Positions 35,762 to 45,154 of a stretch of 64,000 nucleotides of DNA are shown piece after piece (position 1 is the stretch's first letter; each line of letters begins with the position of its first letter). A program made the translations under genes and the position numbers. The DNA comes from Spirochaetaceae bacterium (GTDB lineage Bacteria; Spirochaetota; Leptospiria; Leptospirales; Leptonemataceae): positions 425,745 through 489,744 of the forward strand of contig PBUB01000002.1 of NCBI GenBank assembly GCA_002729885.1. The letters are read 5' to 3'. The notes under the pieces are model-generated. The model ran no database searches and was not told where the DNA came from. It saw nothing but the letters and a program-made list of their open reading frames with translations.

Positions 35762-36883
35762 CTATTTCCCGGATTCGGACTTTCGAAATCGGGCCGGGGT
35801 TATTCCTGTAATTCTTGAGAACTGATCGTTAAAGGCTGATTTGGTATTAAACCCTACATCGAAAGCAATGGAAATGATGGTCTTTTCCGGCTCATTGATA
35901 AGCTGTTGTTTCGCCTCTGCGATGCGATATGAATTCAGGAAAGCATTGAAGTTCTGGCTAAAGTTCTCATTTAAGATGCGCGAAAGCTGATGGGAGGATA
36001 CTTCCAGTTCCTGGGCCAGGTCTGAAAGCCTTAAGTCTGGATCCAGAAACAGCTTTTGCTCATCCATCAAAGTCTTGAGCTGACCGAGCAACTCGGGCAC
36101 ATCCAGGCCTGTGAGCTGGGTTCTTGCATATCTCTCTTTCTGAATTTCTCGCTTCATGGACTGAAAGAAATGAGGATAGCGAAGCATATAAAGAAAGGCC
36201 AGGACCATAGTCACAGAAATGCACCATCCACCCAGGTGTACGGCCCACATTATTTTAAATGAGTAACCCAGAAGCAGGGAGATGGAAGCAAAAAGAGGGA
36301 AGACAAATATGCTCAAAGCCCGGCCGGTATCGCTCAAGTTGTATTCCTTTCCTGTGCGATACACAAACACTACAAGGAGTAGCAGGCAGATGGAAGTCTG
36401 TAAAATTCCCAGTATTAGGCCTACATCGACGCTGTTAAAGCTTACCTCTGTATAGATTTTGCTCAATATTTCATTCTTTTCGGTTCTGTTCTGGAGCTGA
36501 AACTGTAGCTCTACAGCCAGCACCGGTAGCAAGGGAGCAAAGTACCATTTGCTGCGAAAAAGGGGATTCCTGGCCCTTTCCGGAGGTTCTCCATCAAAGG
36601 CGGCGTCAATCATTCGCCGGGCCATTTGCATGAGTAATGGCCCGCTGGCAAATACGCAGGCAAACAGAGTAAAATACCACCAGCTGTTAATCTGCAATTG
36701 TTCCAGATAGATTCCAATTCGCAACAGAATGGAGAAGGATGAGATCCCTATCAATGCAAGATAAGGATTGGCCGGCGTCGCTGCTTCCTGGCGGCTATAA
36801 TACATTTGCCCCAGAACCATGAGCAAAGAAAGTCCGGCCCCGAAGTAAATGAACTGCAGGCTGATGATACTCAGCAATTCCAT
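35762..36883 (-). CDS. AraC family regulator with N-terminal membrane domain
   Basis: The first 230 residues hold about seven hydrophobic segments. The last 110 form an AraC DNA-binding domain with two helix-turn-helix motifs, e.g. LSDLAQELEVSSHQLSRIL and the SIAFDVGFNTKSAFNDQFSRITG signature. Membrane-bound AraC regulators of this layout are common in Leptospira and Bacteroidota and act as one-component sensors. It is divergent from the Baeyer-Villiger-type monooxygenase across 269 bp, suggesting that this is its target. Confidence 0.88.
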   Translation of the reverse strand: MELLSIISLQFIYFGAGLSLLMVLGQMYYSRQEAATPANPYLALIGISSFSILLRIGIYLEQLQINSWWYFTLFACVFASGPLLMQMARRMIDAAFDGEPPERARNPLFRSKWYFAPLLPVLAVELQFQLQNRTEKNEILSKIYTEVSFNSVDVGLILGILQTSICLLLLVVFVYRTGKEYNLSDTGRALSIFVFPLFASISLLLGYSFKIMWAVHLGGWCISVTMVLAFLYMLRYPHFFQSMKREIQKERYARTQLTGLDVPELLGQLKTLMDEQKLFLDPDLRLSDLAQELEVSSHQLSRILNENFSQNFNAFLNSYRIAEAKQQLINEPEKTIISIAFDVGFNTKSAFNDQFSRITGITPARFRKSESGK

Positions 36884-37152
36884 GGGCCTCGATAACGAAT
36901 TACTCTTGCTCAGCCTACAAGCTTTTTTCGGTCCATCTTATAAGATGAAGGGAAGGGATTATAAGACCGGTTGTTTCATTCCCATTGATCGCCTATACTT
37001 CCTGCAACAGACGGCGTATTTACAGACGGGACGGCCGAGCGAGTGGGCAAACCCCGGAGTAACTCTTCGGACTATTCCAGGGTTCTATGCCAGAGATCTT
37101 CTCTCAAAGGACTGGCTGGGATTTTTCAGAATTTATAGACGAGGATGCATAA
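36884..37152. other. Divergent intergenic region, AraC/monooxygenase
   Basis: The 269-bp gap separates the membrane AraC gene from the monooxygenase gene. I see no convincing -10/-35 pair or repeat; direct half-sites of an AraC protein would be expected here but cannot be picked by eye. Confidence 0.3.
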
Positions 37153-38691
37153 ATGGAATCAAAGATGAAACTAGAAGTGGCCATCGTGGGTGCGGGATTT
37201 TCCGGGATGGCGGCTGCAGCCAGATTAAAAAAAGAGGGATGCGAATCCTTTGTAATCCTGGAAAAGGCCGACGAAGTAGGGGGAACCTGGAGGGATAATA
37301 CCTATCCTGGATGCGCCTGCGATGTAAAGTCCAACCTGTATTCCTATTCCTTTGCACCCAGAAGTGATTGGTCCAGGCTATATGCTTCGCAGCCGGAGAT
37401 TCTTCAGTATCTAAAGGATTGTTCTTCCGATCTGAATCTGCGGCAGCACATTCGCTTTAACAGCGCTGTGAACCGTGCTGAATTCGATGCGGATTCCGGT
37501 TACTGGAGTATTCATATTAAGAGTGGTGGTATGATTGAAGCCAGAGTTCTTGTGATGGCGGTGGGGCCTCTTAACCGCCCATCGATTCCTGAAATCCCCG
37601 GGCTGGAGAATTTTTCCGGGCCAGTATTTCACTCTGCTCAGTGGGATCATTCGGTGGATCTAAAAAATAAGCGAGTGGCGGTGGTGGGCACCGGCGCCAG
37701 TGCCATCCAGGTGGTGCCTGGCATTATCGATGATGTAAAGGAACTATATCTATTTCAGCGTTCTGCCGCCTATGTCACACCTCGCAGAGACAGACCAGTT
37801 TCCGAAAGGATGCAGAGGTTCTTTGCACGTTTTCCGTGGCTGCAAAAACTGCACCGCTTCAAGGTCTATGCCTATAACGAATTGATCGCAGGTCCGGTTA
37901 TCTATGGAAGCGAGGTATTGAATCGCCTGGCGACCAGAGTGGCACGAAAGCATTTGAGGTCTGCGGTGAAGGATCCGGAGCTCATTCATAAGCTGACTCC
38001 GAATTATCGCATCGGCTGTAAGAGAGTGCTTCTTTCCGATGACTATTATCCCGCTCTGGCCCGGTCCCATGCCCATGTCATCGATTCTGGCGTTAGTCGG
38101 ATTGAGGGTAATACTGTCATCTCTGCAAGCGGCGAAAAAGCAACTGTAGATGTGATTGTTTTCTGTACGGGCTTCCATGTTTCGGATATGCATCGAAATC
38201 TGGATATGGCTATCCAGGGCCGGGACAAAGTCTCCCTGAAAGACTACTGGTCCGAGAAAGGGATGGAGGCCTACATGGGCACCACAGTTACAGGCTTTCC
38301 CAACATGCTATTCTTTCTGGGGCCCAATACGGGTCTGGGACACAACTCCATGGTTCACATTATGGAATCCCAGTCCAACTATCTGGCAGAGTATCTAAAT
38401 ACCCTCCGAAAGAATCCTGAGCATTCTTTGAATGTTAAAAGTGCGCGGCAGCGCTCATTCAATGAAGAGATCCAGAAGAAAATGAAAGGTACCCAGTGGC
38501 TAAGCGGCGGTTGTATAAGCTGGTATCTAAACGAGCAGGGGGAAAACCGGGTTCTATGGCCTGGCTCTACTCTTTCGTTCCGCAGGGCCACGAAGAGAAT
38601 CGATCTCAAGGACTACGATCTTATTAGAAAACAGGACGAGCAGCCGGAAATCCCGGCGCGAACCGGGGCCGTTCTGGCCGGCATGCGCTGA
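37153..38691 (+). CDS. FAD-dependent Baeyer-Villiger-type monooxygenase
   Basis: A 512-residue NADPH/FAD monooxygenase that would insert oxygen next to a carbonyl or hydroxylate a substrate. The N-terminal FAD fold (IVGAGFSGMAAAARL), the Baeyer-Villiger fingerprint FSGPVFHSAQWDH (F-x-G-x3-H-x3-W-D) and the NADPH-binding VAVVGTGASAIQV are all present; the YPGCACDVKSNLYSYSF block is typical of this group. The start at 37153 (ATG) has a second ATG four codons in. A ferredoxin gene follows after 133 bp. Confidence 0.92.
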   Translation: MESKMKLEVAIVGAGFSGMAAAARLKKEGCESFVILEKADEVGGTWRDNTYPGCACDVKSNLYSYSFAPRSDWSRLYASQPEILQYLKDCSSDLNLRQHIRFNSAVNRAEFDADSGYWSIHIKSGGMIEARVLVMAVGPLNRPSIPEIPGLENFSGPVFHSAQWDHSVDLKNKRVAVVGTGASAIQVVPGIIDDVKELYLFQRSAAYVTPRRDRPVSERMQRFFARFPWLQKLHRFKVYAYNELIAGPVIYGSEVLNRLATRVARKHLRSAVKDPELIHKLTPNYRIGCKRVLLSDDYYPALARSHAHVIDSGVSRIEGNTVISASGEKATVDVIVFCTGFHVSDMHRNLDMAIQGRDKVSLKDYWSEKGMEAYMGTTVTGFPNMLFFLGPNTGLGHNSMVHIMESQSNYLAEYLNTLRKNPEHSLNVKSARQRSFNEEIQKKMKGTQWLSGGCISWYLNEQGENRVLWPGSTLSFRRATKRIDLKDYDLIRKQDEQPEIPARTGAVLAGMR

Positions 38692-38824
38692 TTGCATCGG
38701 AGTGCACGGTTGCTGACCTGTTTTTGCAGGGCTCTGTTTGATTGTGGTGGAAAAATTGGATGGGCACCACTAATTTGACCCTGGAGTTTCTGTTCCGTCA
38801 GAAGACCATATCCAGGAGGAAAAT

Positions 38825-39106
38825 ATGGCATTTATTATTACCGAGCCCTGCGAGGGAGTATGTGACACTTCCTGCGTGAACGTATGCCCGGTGGATTGCA
38901 TTCATCCCACCAAAGAAGAATGGCCAGCCAAGGGATACGAAGAGGGCAAACTGGAAGGCAAGATGCTCTACATCAATCCAGAAGAGTGCATTGACTGCGG
39001 AGCCTGCGAACCTGCCTGTCCGGTTCAGGCCATTTTTCCGGAAGACGAAGTGCCGGAGAAATGGGAGTCATACATCAAGAAGAACTACGAATATTACGGT
39101 CTATAA
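38825..39106 (+). CDS. Seven-iron/eight-iron type ferredoxin
   Basis: A 93-residue electron carrier with two Fe-S motifs: C9/C13/C17/C21/C25 (CEGVCDTSCVNVCPVDCI) and C55-x2-C58-x2-C61-x3-C65 (CIDCGACEPACPVQAI). The pattern and length match dicluster bacterial ferredoxins with a C-terminal tail (PEKWESYIKKN). AGGAGG precedes the ATG. It could supply electrons to the neighbouring monooxygenase or the CysI sulfite reductase encoded at 43.4 kb; neither link is proved. A strong terminator follows. Confidence 0.93.
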   Translation: MAFIITEPCEGVCDTSCVNVCPVDCIHPTKEEWPAKGYEEGKLEGKMLYINPEECIDCGACEPACPVQAIFPEDEVPEKWESYIKKNYEYYGL

Positions 39107-39133
39107 TCATAAAGACTTTCCAATGTTCTGGAC

Positions 39134-39161
39134 AAAAGGGGGCCTCGGGTCCCCTTTTTTT
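39134..39161 (+). terminator. Rho-independent terminator
   Basis: AAAAGGGG (39134-39141) pairs with CCCCTTTT (39151-39158) and continues as a run of seven T. It ends the ferredoxin transcript. Confidence 0.8.
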
Positions 39162-39292
39162 CGCCAGGGCCCTGTACCCATGCTTCCATTCCGTTTGAGG
39201 CTTTGAGGGCCATGCCGGATCTGCGATTCGCTTGAAGAATTCACTACTCGGTTTTCAAGCTTACAGATCATCCAATCTGACATGAGGTGCAA

Positions 39293-40051
39293 ATGAAGCG
39301 AATTCGACCTATCCTGTGGCGTTCTCTCCGCGGAATGGCCATTATTGCCGTTTTCAGCCTCGCTGCTACATGCCATCCCAAAGCCGAGGTCCTATTGCCC
39401 ACTGGCCGGATTTACCTTCCTGAGGACGAAATATGGAGCGGCAACCAGATGAAGGCCAGACTCTTTGGAGCCGAAGAAGTGCATCATCGAGACTTGCATT
39501 ACCTCGCAGAGCATATCCTTTATCTGCGTCTTGAACTGGACTATTCCGGTCAGGATCTGGGCTATCTGAATTGCTACTCCAGGGACGAGCAGGTGCGGTC
39601 CGAATTCGATAAATCTCTGGAGGAAACAGGCCTCAGTCGCGCCAGGCCCGAGGAAAAGCGTCAAATGACCTATGACAGATTTCAGAATTCCAGAGGCCTG
39701 CTGCATCTGGAACTTCAGGCCCGGGACCTGGCCCTGAGAGACAGGGTCTATGAATCCTATCAGCAGAACGGCCGCTGGTGGGCCAACTGCACAGGTTGCT
39801 ACTCGCCCGCAACGGCGGGCACGCTCCCCCAGGAGGGTCCGGGAATCTGGTTATGGCCAGGCCGCAGAGCTCTGGTCCGTATTTCATGCAGGGTTCCAGA
39901 TGGGACGTATCCTGTGCGCCTTACATATTTGAGCCAGTGGAGCTTTGCATTTAATCCGATCCCGAGATATACAAATCAAAGCAGCGAATACCTGGATGGA
40001 CTGGAATTCCAGCAATCCATCATCCAGGATTTTTCTCGGAGAACTCCATGA
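39293..40051 (+). CDS. Putative lipoprotein, copy 1 of family A
   Basis: A 252-residue lipoprotein; GAGG precedes the ATG at 39293 and a lipobox AATC closes the leader. The start of the mature part (PTGRIYLPEDEIWSGNQMKA) closely parallels PTGRVFIPEDNFAGRTLKLK in the gene at 40801, so the two are paralogs. The body is beta-rich and contains a C-x2-C (NCTGCYS) also represented by CNDCK in the second copy. The function is unknown. The next gene starts inside its stop codon (ATGA). Confidence 0.75.
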   Translation: MKRIRPILWRSLRGMAIIAVFSLAATCHPKAEVLLPTGRIYLPEDEIWSGNQMKARLFGAEEVHHRDLHYLAEHILYLRLELDYSGQDLGYLNCYSRDEQVRSEFDKSLEETGLSRARPEEKRQMTYDRFQNSRGLLHLELQARDLALRDRVYESYQQNGRWWANCTGCYSPATAGTLPQEGPGIWLWPGRRALVRISCRVPDGTYPVRLTYLSQWSFAFNPIPRYTNQSSEYLDGLEFQQSIIQDFSRRTP

Positions 40052-40671
40052 AGCCTCGCCACCTGGTTTTTATTTTCATTGCACTGCTTTCGCATTGTCT
40101 CGCCGCCAGCTACAACAACCGGGTTGAGGATGGTGACGGTCAATTGCTCATGCCGCCGAATGCTCGAGCATCTGCTTTGAACGTTTGTACAATCAATATG
40201 ATCTACCACCACGAAGTTTTGACCTTGCTGGAAGCCAGGGGCCACACTGTGATTCCACTGTGGCCCGGAAGTTTGAAGTACCAACGAAAGGATCAGAAGG
40301 GGCTTTCCTGCGACGTAGTCCTGGTTCTCGAAAAACTGAATAAGTTGGACCAGCCAGAGGATGAATTGCCCTGGAGAGTTGCCTGGATTACCGTATCCAT
40401 TATTTCTTTTTCGCTGATTCCTTACTGGGAGCCTTCTGTAAAACGTAGCATTATACAGATTGTGAATCCACAGTTGCGAAAATCCGTGAGAATCCTGACA
40501 GACATGGAGCGAGTTTCGTGGAACAGCTCTCTGGCATTTCCTTTTTTCCACAATGCAGAAAAGTCGGGCCAGTACGGTCGCACCAGACTGGAAATGAGCC
40601 TGGCCATTGTATCTGCTGCAGAAAGCATGGGACAAACCGGCGAACTGAGGGTCATTCCTTCCCCGGATTGA
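40048..40671 (+). CDS. Putative lipoprotein, copy 1 of family B
   Basis: A 207-residue protein with a hydrophobic leader and a lipobox-like SHC; it is co-translated with family A copy 1 by a 4-bp overlap. It shares length (207) and many blocks with the protein at 41504: a LNVC segment near residue 50, a hydrophobic membrane-like stretch near 112-130, and the C-terminal SGQYGRTRLEMSLAIVSAAE. A surface or envelope role is likely; no enzyme motif is seen. Confidence 0.72.
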   Translation: MKPRHLVFIFIALLSHCLAASYNNRVEDGDGQLLMPPNARASALNVCTINMIYHHEVLTLLEARGHTVIPLWPGSLKYQRKDQKGLSCDVVLVLEKLNKLDQPEDELPWRVAWITVSIISFSLIPYWEPSVKRSIIQIVNPQLRKSVRILTDMERVSWNSSLAFPFFHNAEKSGQYGRTRLEMSLAIVSAAESMGQTGELRVIPSPD

Positions 40672-40800
40672 TGCCCTGGTCCGGTGCCAGGGTATGCCTC
40701 CAACAACGAATTATTAGATTAACGCTCAAGATTTGTTTGGACACGTCACCATCTTGATTTCGATCTTGACAGGAAGCGATTTCAGGGATCAGTTCAGATA

Positions 40801-41502
40801 ATGTATATTCTGCGATTAAGAAGATCGCTCATCTCAGTACTCTTGATGGCGGTACCAATCCTTTTCGGATGCGCGGAGGTTTATCAGATACCTACCGGTC
40901 GAGTATTTATACCGGAGGACAACTTTGCAGGTCGGACTCTCAAGCTAAAACTAGGAATTATCAAGGAGCTTCATACAAGAAATATTGGCTACGAATACGA
41001 AATCGTTCATCATCAGGTTATATTCACAGCAAAGAATGATTCCACCACAGGACATTTCCTGCCCTGCGATCCCAATCAGGCCCCGGATCGTCTTGCTCGA
41101 ACAACGCCACCCGGGGATGGAAACAGCTACAGCTCCGCCGTGCAGCGAAAACCCTTTCGCATCGCTCTGAAAAGACTGGACCCTACGCTTGGGCCCGGCA
41201 GCGAACTGGTGGGTCCCATATTCTTTAAATCAGGTTCTGGACAGGATCCAGAAGCCAGATGCAATGATTGCAAACCCATTGTAGACAGAGAGCCAAATCT
41301 GGTTCGTCCACTGGGTATCTGGATTCCGCCAGAGTCATCCCTGGAAATTTCTATGGAGTGCGAATTCTACAGAGGAGCCGTCCCTTACGCGCTGGAATAC
41401 GAAGGGCAACGACAGACCATCGATCCCAGGCCTTACTATGAAGCCGGCAGCATGGATATCCTGGAGAACTATCGATTTCAAAGAAAAATGGCGGCTGAAT
41501 AG
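40801..41502 (+). CDS. Putative lipoprotein, copy 2 of family A
   Basis: A 233-residue lipoprotein with lipobox FGC. It is a paralog of the gene at 39293 (shared PTGR-x-x-IPED start, Cys pair in CNDCK, similar beta-rich body) although most of the sequence has diverged. Its stop is one base from the ATG of family B copy 2. Together they form the second copy of an A-B gene pair. Confidence 0.75.
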   Translation: MYILRLRRSLISVLLMAVPILFGCAEVYQIPTGRVFIPEDNFAGRTLKLKLGIIKELHTRNIGYEYEIVHHQVIFTAKNDSTTGHFLPCDPNQAPDRLARTTPPGDGNSYSSAVQRKPFRIALKRLDPTLGPGSELVGPIFFKSGSGQDPEARCNDCKPIVDREPNLVRPLGIWIPPESSLEISMECEFYRGAVPYALEYEGQRQTIDPRPYYEAGSMDILENYRFQRKMAAE

Positions 41503-41503
41503 G

Positions 41504-42127
41504 ATGAATAGATTGAAGCGAAGATTGGTTTCACTTCTCATGCTCGGTCTGTTCGCAGCTCTACCAGCATGCTATGCGAATTACTATGTGGAAAGATCGG
41601 AAACTGCTTCCGGTGAAGAGCTACTTTTGCCTCAGGAAAGCGCCCGTCCACTGAATGTATGTCTTGTAAACACATACAGGCAGGATGAGATTCGCGATCT
41701 TCTTCTTTCCCGAGGGCATTTGGTTACAGTCCTGGATCCGGAAACCCTGGAGCCGCTGGAGTCTGACAGGCAAAAGAAATGCGATGTCGTAGCTCTGATG
41801 GAGAGATTCAGCTACGAAGCCCGTGAAAAGACAACCTGGGTAGGAGAAATCGCTGCCGGTTTTACCTTCTTTTCACTGGGAATCATTCCATCCCGGTCCA
41901 GAGGCTACGTTCGCTATACGTATCAGATTATCGATACAAGAAACAGATCCAACGAAAGAATCCAAACAGAGCTTGCCGGCTACATCTGGTGGAGCAGTTT
42001 GCTTTATCTGATGTTCAATGCATTTCAGCAGGCCGGTCAGTATGGATCCACCAGACTGGAGATGAATCTGAAAGTGGTATCTGCCATTGAATCCATGGGT
42101 CAAGAGGGTAAGCTCCGTGTGGACTGA
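41504..42127 (+). CDS. Putative lipoprotein, copy 2 of family B
   Basis: A 207-residue lipoprotein (lipobox PAC) and paralog of the gene at 40048, with the same length and matching blocks: ESARPLNVCLVN, the LLSRGHLVTVLDPETL region, the internal hydrophobic stretch and AGQYGSTRLEMNLKVVSAIE at the C terminus. The frame is open to 41438 but the ATG at 41504 lies one base after the preceding stop. It is followed after 19 bp by a probable outer-envelope protein gene. Confidence 0.74.
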   Translation: MNRLKRRLVSLLMLGLFAALPACYANYYVERSETASGEELLLPQESARPLNVCLVNTYRQDEIRDLLLSRGHLVTVLDPETLEPLESDRQKKCDVVALMERFSYEAREKTTWVGEIAAGFTFFSLGIIPSRSRGYVRYTYQIIDTRNRSNERIQTELAGYIWWSSLLYLMFNAFQQAGQYGSTRLEMNLKVVSAIESMGQEGKLRVD

Positions 42128-42146
42128 GGTAAATGCAGGTAAATCT

Positions 42147-43247
42147 ATGAGGAGTATTCTTTTTCCATGTGTTTTTGTTTCCTTCTATTTGTTTGCAGGA
42201 AGCGGGCTGGTAGCTCAGGCATTTGATCCCACACTAATTGAGGATCCAGAGAAGACAGAACGAGAAAAGAGAGAGGATGCGGAACGCCGCCAGCGAGAAA
42301 AGGAAGAACGTGAGGCGCGAAGAAAGGAAGCCATGGATGATTACTGGATTCGCCTGAATCCAGGCTTCTTATTGTCCAGTACCAGTTTGACTATTTCCGG
42401 TCAGGGCTTTCGTTCCGGCACCGATGCTACTATGGTAAACAGAAGAAGCTTTGGCAAGCCAGACTGGATGCTGGATATGAAAACTAAAGATTTTCCTCTG
42501 ACGCAGCACTGGGGCGTCCATGTACTGGCGCATACCAGAACATTCGATCTAAAGTATCAAAGCTATAAAGAAACGGTGACCGCCGATGATGGCAGCGAAT
42601 CCTCCGAGACTGTGGTGGAAGACCTGGGTACAAGAATGCGAGGGTATTATGCACTTACCGTTCCAGTAGTCTATTATAATGTTAATGGCAAGGAAGAGGG
42701 ATTCCGATTTGGAGTCGGTTATGGTCCATCCGTGGTGCGACTTCAGGGATCTGCTGCCCTGGACAGTGGTCTAACTCTGGCCCCGTTATTTCTCGCGCAG
42801 GACCGCGACACAATGGTTCGCGATCTGCAGCTGAATACACTGGTCCAGGGAAGCATCAATTTCAGAGAAGGAGATCCCGTGTACGGCTCCTTGTTACTGG
42901 GATTGAGGGACGCCGGCGGTCTGGAACGCATGGGCGTGTATTTGATGGCTAGAGGAGATATCAAGACCGATATCACTACCCTTTTTCTCATTCATTATCT
43001 TACCTCCGGTCAGGCGCCGGGGAACCTGCTCCTGACTCCGCTGGAAGCGGTGGGAGCCGTAGGCCTGGCCAATCTAAATCTGGATTTTCGAGAGGATTTT
43101 GCGCCCTCCTATTTCATTCACGGTGAGTATGTCTGGAAGCGCGCCGTAATACGTCTGGCTCTGGGCGGGCCCATATTCAGTCGGGGTGGTTTCCGGTATT
43201 CTCTGACCGGCGTAATCCTATCCTTTTCTGTTCCCGTGCGCTTCTAA
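42147..43247 (+). CDS. Probable outer-membrane/envelope protein with a charged N-terminal coiled segment
   Basis: A 366-residue protein with a signal peptide cleaved after VAQA, then a strongly charged repeat-like segment (Glu/Arg/Lys rich, about residues 32-70, likely coiled coil) and a long domain of alternating hydrophobic strands with a terminal aromatic residue (VPVRF), as in beta-barrels. No family was recognised. It follows the duplicated A-B lipoprotein pairs with short spacing, so it may be the envelope partner of those lipoproteins. Confidence 0.6.
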   Translation: MRSILFPCVFVSFYLFAGSGLVAQAFDPTLIEDPEKTEREKREDAERRQREKEEREARRKEAMDDYWIRLNPGFLLSSTSLTISGQGFRSGTDATMVNRRSFGKPDWMLDMKTKDFPLTQHWGVHVLAHTRTFDLKYQSYKETVTADDGSESSETVVEDLGTRMRGYYALTVPVVYYNVNGKEEGFRFGVGYGPSVVRLQGSAALDSGLTLAPLFLAQDRDTMVRDLQLNTLVQGSINFREGDPVYGSLLLGLRDAGGLERMGVYLMARGDIKTDITTLFLIHYLTSGQAPGNLLLTPLEAVGAVGLANLNLDFREDFAPSYFIHGEYVWKRAVIRLALGGPIFSRGGFRYSLTGVILSFSVPVRF

Positions 43248-43329
43248 AGATACTGGTGAAACGGCTTAGGCCAGGGAATCGGATGAGCGGGAGAGAGTCG
43301 CAGAGGGCCGTTTAGTGGTAAATCTGGGG

Positions 43330-43357
43330 GGAGGAGCGGGCCCAGGGCCTCCTTTTT
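43330..43357 (+). terminator. Probable rho-independent terminator
   Basis: GGAGG (43330-43334) pairs with CCTCC (43348-43352) and is followed by TTTTT. It would end the lipoprotein/envelope operon before cysI. Confidence 0.55.
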
Positions 43358-43461
43358 GACTAATCCCTACTTTTTTGATAGGAATACTGCCTTTTTTTCT
43401 TGATCTTGCCCATAGGGTTACTTCTTTGTCCAGAAAGGCTTAGAATCCAAGGCAGGCAAGA

Positions 43462-45135
43462 ATGTCCGACAAACCACAGGTATCAAAAGTAGAGAAAATC
43501 AAAGAAAGCTCCCGGGGGCTGCGTGGAACCCTGGCCGAAGAACTGGTAAACGGGGCGCCAAACTTTGAAGCGGACTCATTACAACTTCTGAAGTTCCATG
43601 GAATCTATCAACAGGATGATCGGGATGCTCGTAACAGAAGCGGTTCCGGTATGGAAAAGGCCTATTCCATGATGATTCGCGGTCGTATCCCCGGTGGTCG
43701 AATGTCCGCGAAGCAGTATCTGGAATTCGACAAGCTGGCGGATCTATACGGTAACGGAGGCCTCAGGCTTACCACTCGTCAGAGTATTCAATATCATGGC
43801 GTTTTAAAAGAGAAGATGAAGGATCTCATTAAAGGGATCCATGAGTCCATGCTCAGCACCATCTGTGCATGCGGCGATGTAGTTCGCAATGTAACCCAGG
43901 CTCCCAATCCGCTGGGAGATGCAGAGCTGGCAAAACTGGATGAGCCCTCCAATCTAATCTCCGATCATTTCGCAGCCCGTTCCAATGCATACGTAGAGAT
44001 CTGGCTGGATGGAGAGAGAGTGGATCCGCAGAGCGAACAGGAAGATCCAATCTACGGAACAAACTATCTTCCGCGAAAGTTCAAGATAGCTGTCACCAGG
44101 GCAGGGGACAACTCCGTAGACCTGTTTACAAATGACCTGGCTCTGGCTGCTACCTTCGAGAAAGGCGAAATCACAGGATATCATTATTACGTCGGTGGTG
44201 GACTCGGTAAAAATCACCGAAATGCAAAAACCTATCCAAGGCTTGCTTCGCATCTGGGCTGGGCTGCTGCAGATAAGATGATTCAGGTATGCGAATCTGT
44301 GATTGCGGTGCAAAAGGATTTTGGAGACCGAAAAGACAGAAAACATGCCAGGTTGAAATATCTTCTAGAGGATCGAGGACTGGACTGGTTTCGCACAGAA
44401 GTGGAAAAGCGAACCGGTTTTTCTCTGGAGCAAAAGCCAGAACCAGACTGGAGCTTTGTAGATTATCTGGGCTGGCATGAGCGAAGCGATGGCACCCTTA
44501 GTTTTGGTCTGCACATTCTTTCCGGTCGAATCATCGATAAAGAGAACGAACCTGTGAAGACTGCTATTCGCGAAGCTGTGGAGACTTTCCAGCCAGAGGT
44601 TCAGATTACTCCAGATCAGGATCTGGTATTTATGGGGCTTCCTGCAGATTCCAGAGAAAAATTCGAAGCCATCTTCGAAGATAAGCAACTGGCGATTTCA
44701 CCTAAAGGATCTGTATACAGCCGAGCCCTGGCATGTCCGGCGCTGCCCACCTGTGGCCTGGCTCTGGCAGAAGCAGAACGATTCCTGCCGGATTTGCTGG
44801 CAGACATTCAGAGCAGTCTGGATCGACATGGACTGAGCGAAAAGCCTCCGGTGATTCGCATGACAGGCTGCCCCAATGGATGCGCGCGTCCGTATTCTGC
44901 AGAGCTGGCCTTCGTCGGTAGAAGCGCAGGGATCTATGCTGTTTACGTTGGAGGGAATCCGGAAGGAACCCGTCTGGTTCAGGAAATATCGGATACGGTT
45001 CCGGTGGATCGGCTGCCCGGTCTCGTGGATGAAATGTTCACACTCTGGAAGAAGGAAGGCAAAGAAGGCGAAAGCTTTGGTGATTACAGCAATCGAGTAG
45101 GACTGGAGCCCTTTCAGGCTCTCATCGCAGACTGA
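43462..45135 (+). CDS. cysI: Sulfite reductase hemoprotein (CysI-type)
   Basis: Reduces sulfite to sulfide with six electrons at a siroheme/[4Fe-4S] centre. The 557-residue protein has both duplicated ferredoxin-like halves and the four cluster cysteines at about 424, 430, 470 and 474 (CPALPTC ... CPNGC). The QYHGVLK and TPDQDLVF segments also fit. It opens the cysI-cysD-cysN cluster and needs siroheme, whose precursor enzyme CobA is encoded at 28.4 kb. No flavoprotein subunit CysJ is adjacent, so ferredoxin may be the electron donor. Confidence 0.93.
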   Translation: MSDKPQVSKVEKIKESSRGLRGTLAEELVNGAPNFEADSLQLLKFHGIYQQDDRDARNRSGSGMEKAYSMMIRGRIPGGRMSAKQYLEFDKLADLYGNGGLRLTTRQSIQYHGVLKEKMKDLIKGIHESMLSTICACGDVVRNVTQAPNPLGDAELAKLDEPSNLISDHFAARSNAYVEIWLDGERVDPQSEQEDPIYGTNYLPRKFKIAVTRAGDNSVDLFTNDLALAATFEKGEITGYHYYVGGGLGKNHRNAKTYPRLASHLGWAAADKMIQVCESVIAVQKDFGDRKDRKHARLKYLLEDRGLDWFRTEVEKRTGFSLEQKPEPDWSFVDYLGWHERSDGTLSFGLHILSGRIIDKENEPVKTAIREAVETFQPEVQITPDQDLVFMGLPADSREKFEAIFEDKQLAISPKGSVYSRALACPALPTCGLALAEAERFLPDLLADIQSSLDRHGLSEKPPVIRMTGCPNGCARPYSAELAFVGRSAGIYAVYVGGNPEGTRLVQEISDTVPVDRLPGLVDEMFTLWKKEGKEGESFGDYSNRVGLEPFQALIAD

Positions 45136-45154
45136 GGTCTTGCAGGAGAATTAT

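Noticed and set aside
43248-43461. Riboswitch upstream of cysI
   Set aside because: No SAM or cobalamin riboswitch core could be recognised; the region looks like a terminator followed by an ordinary leader.
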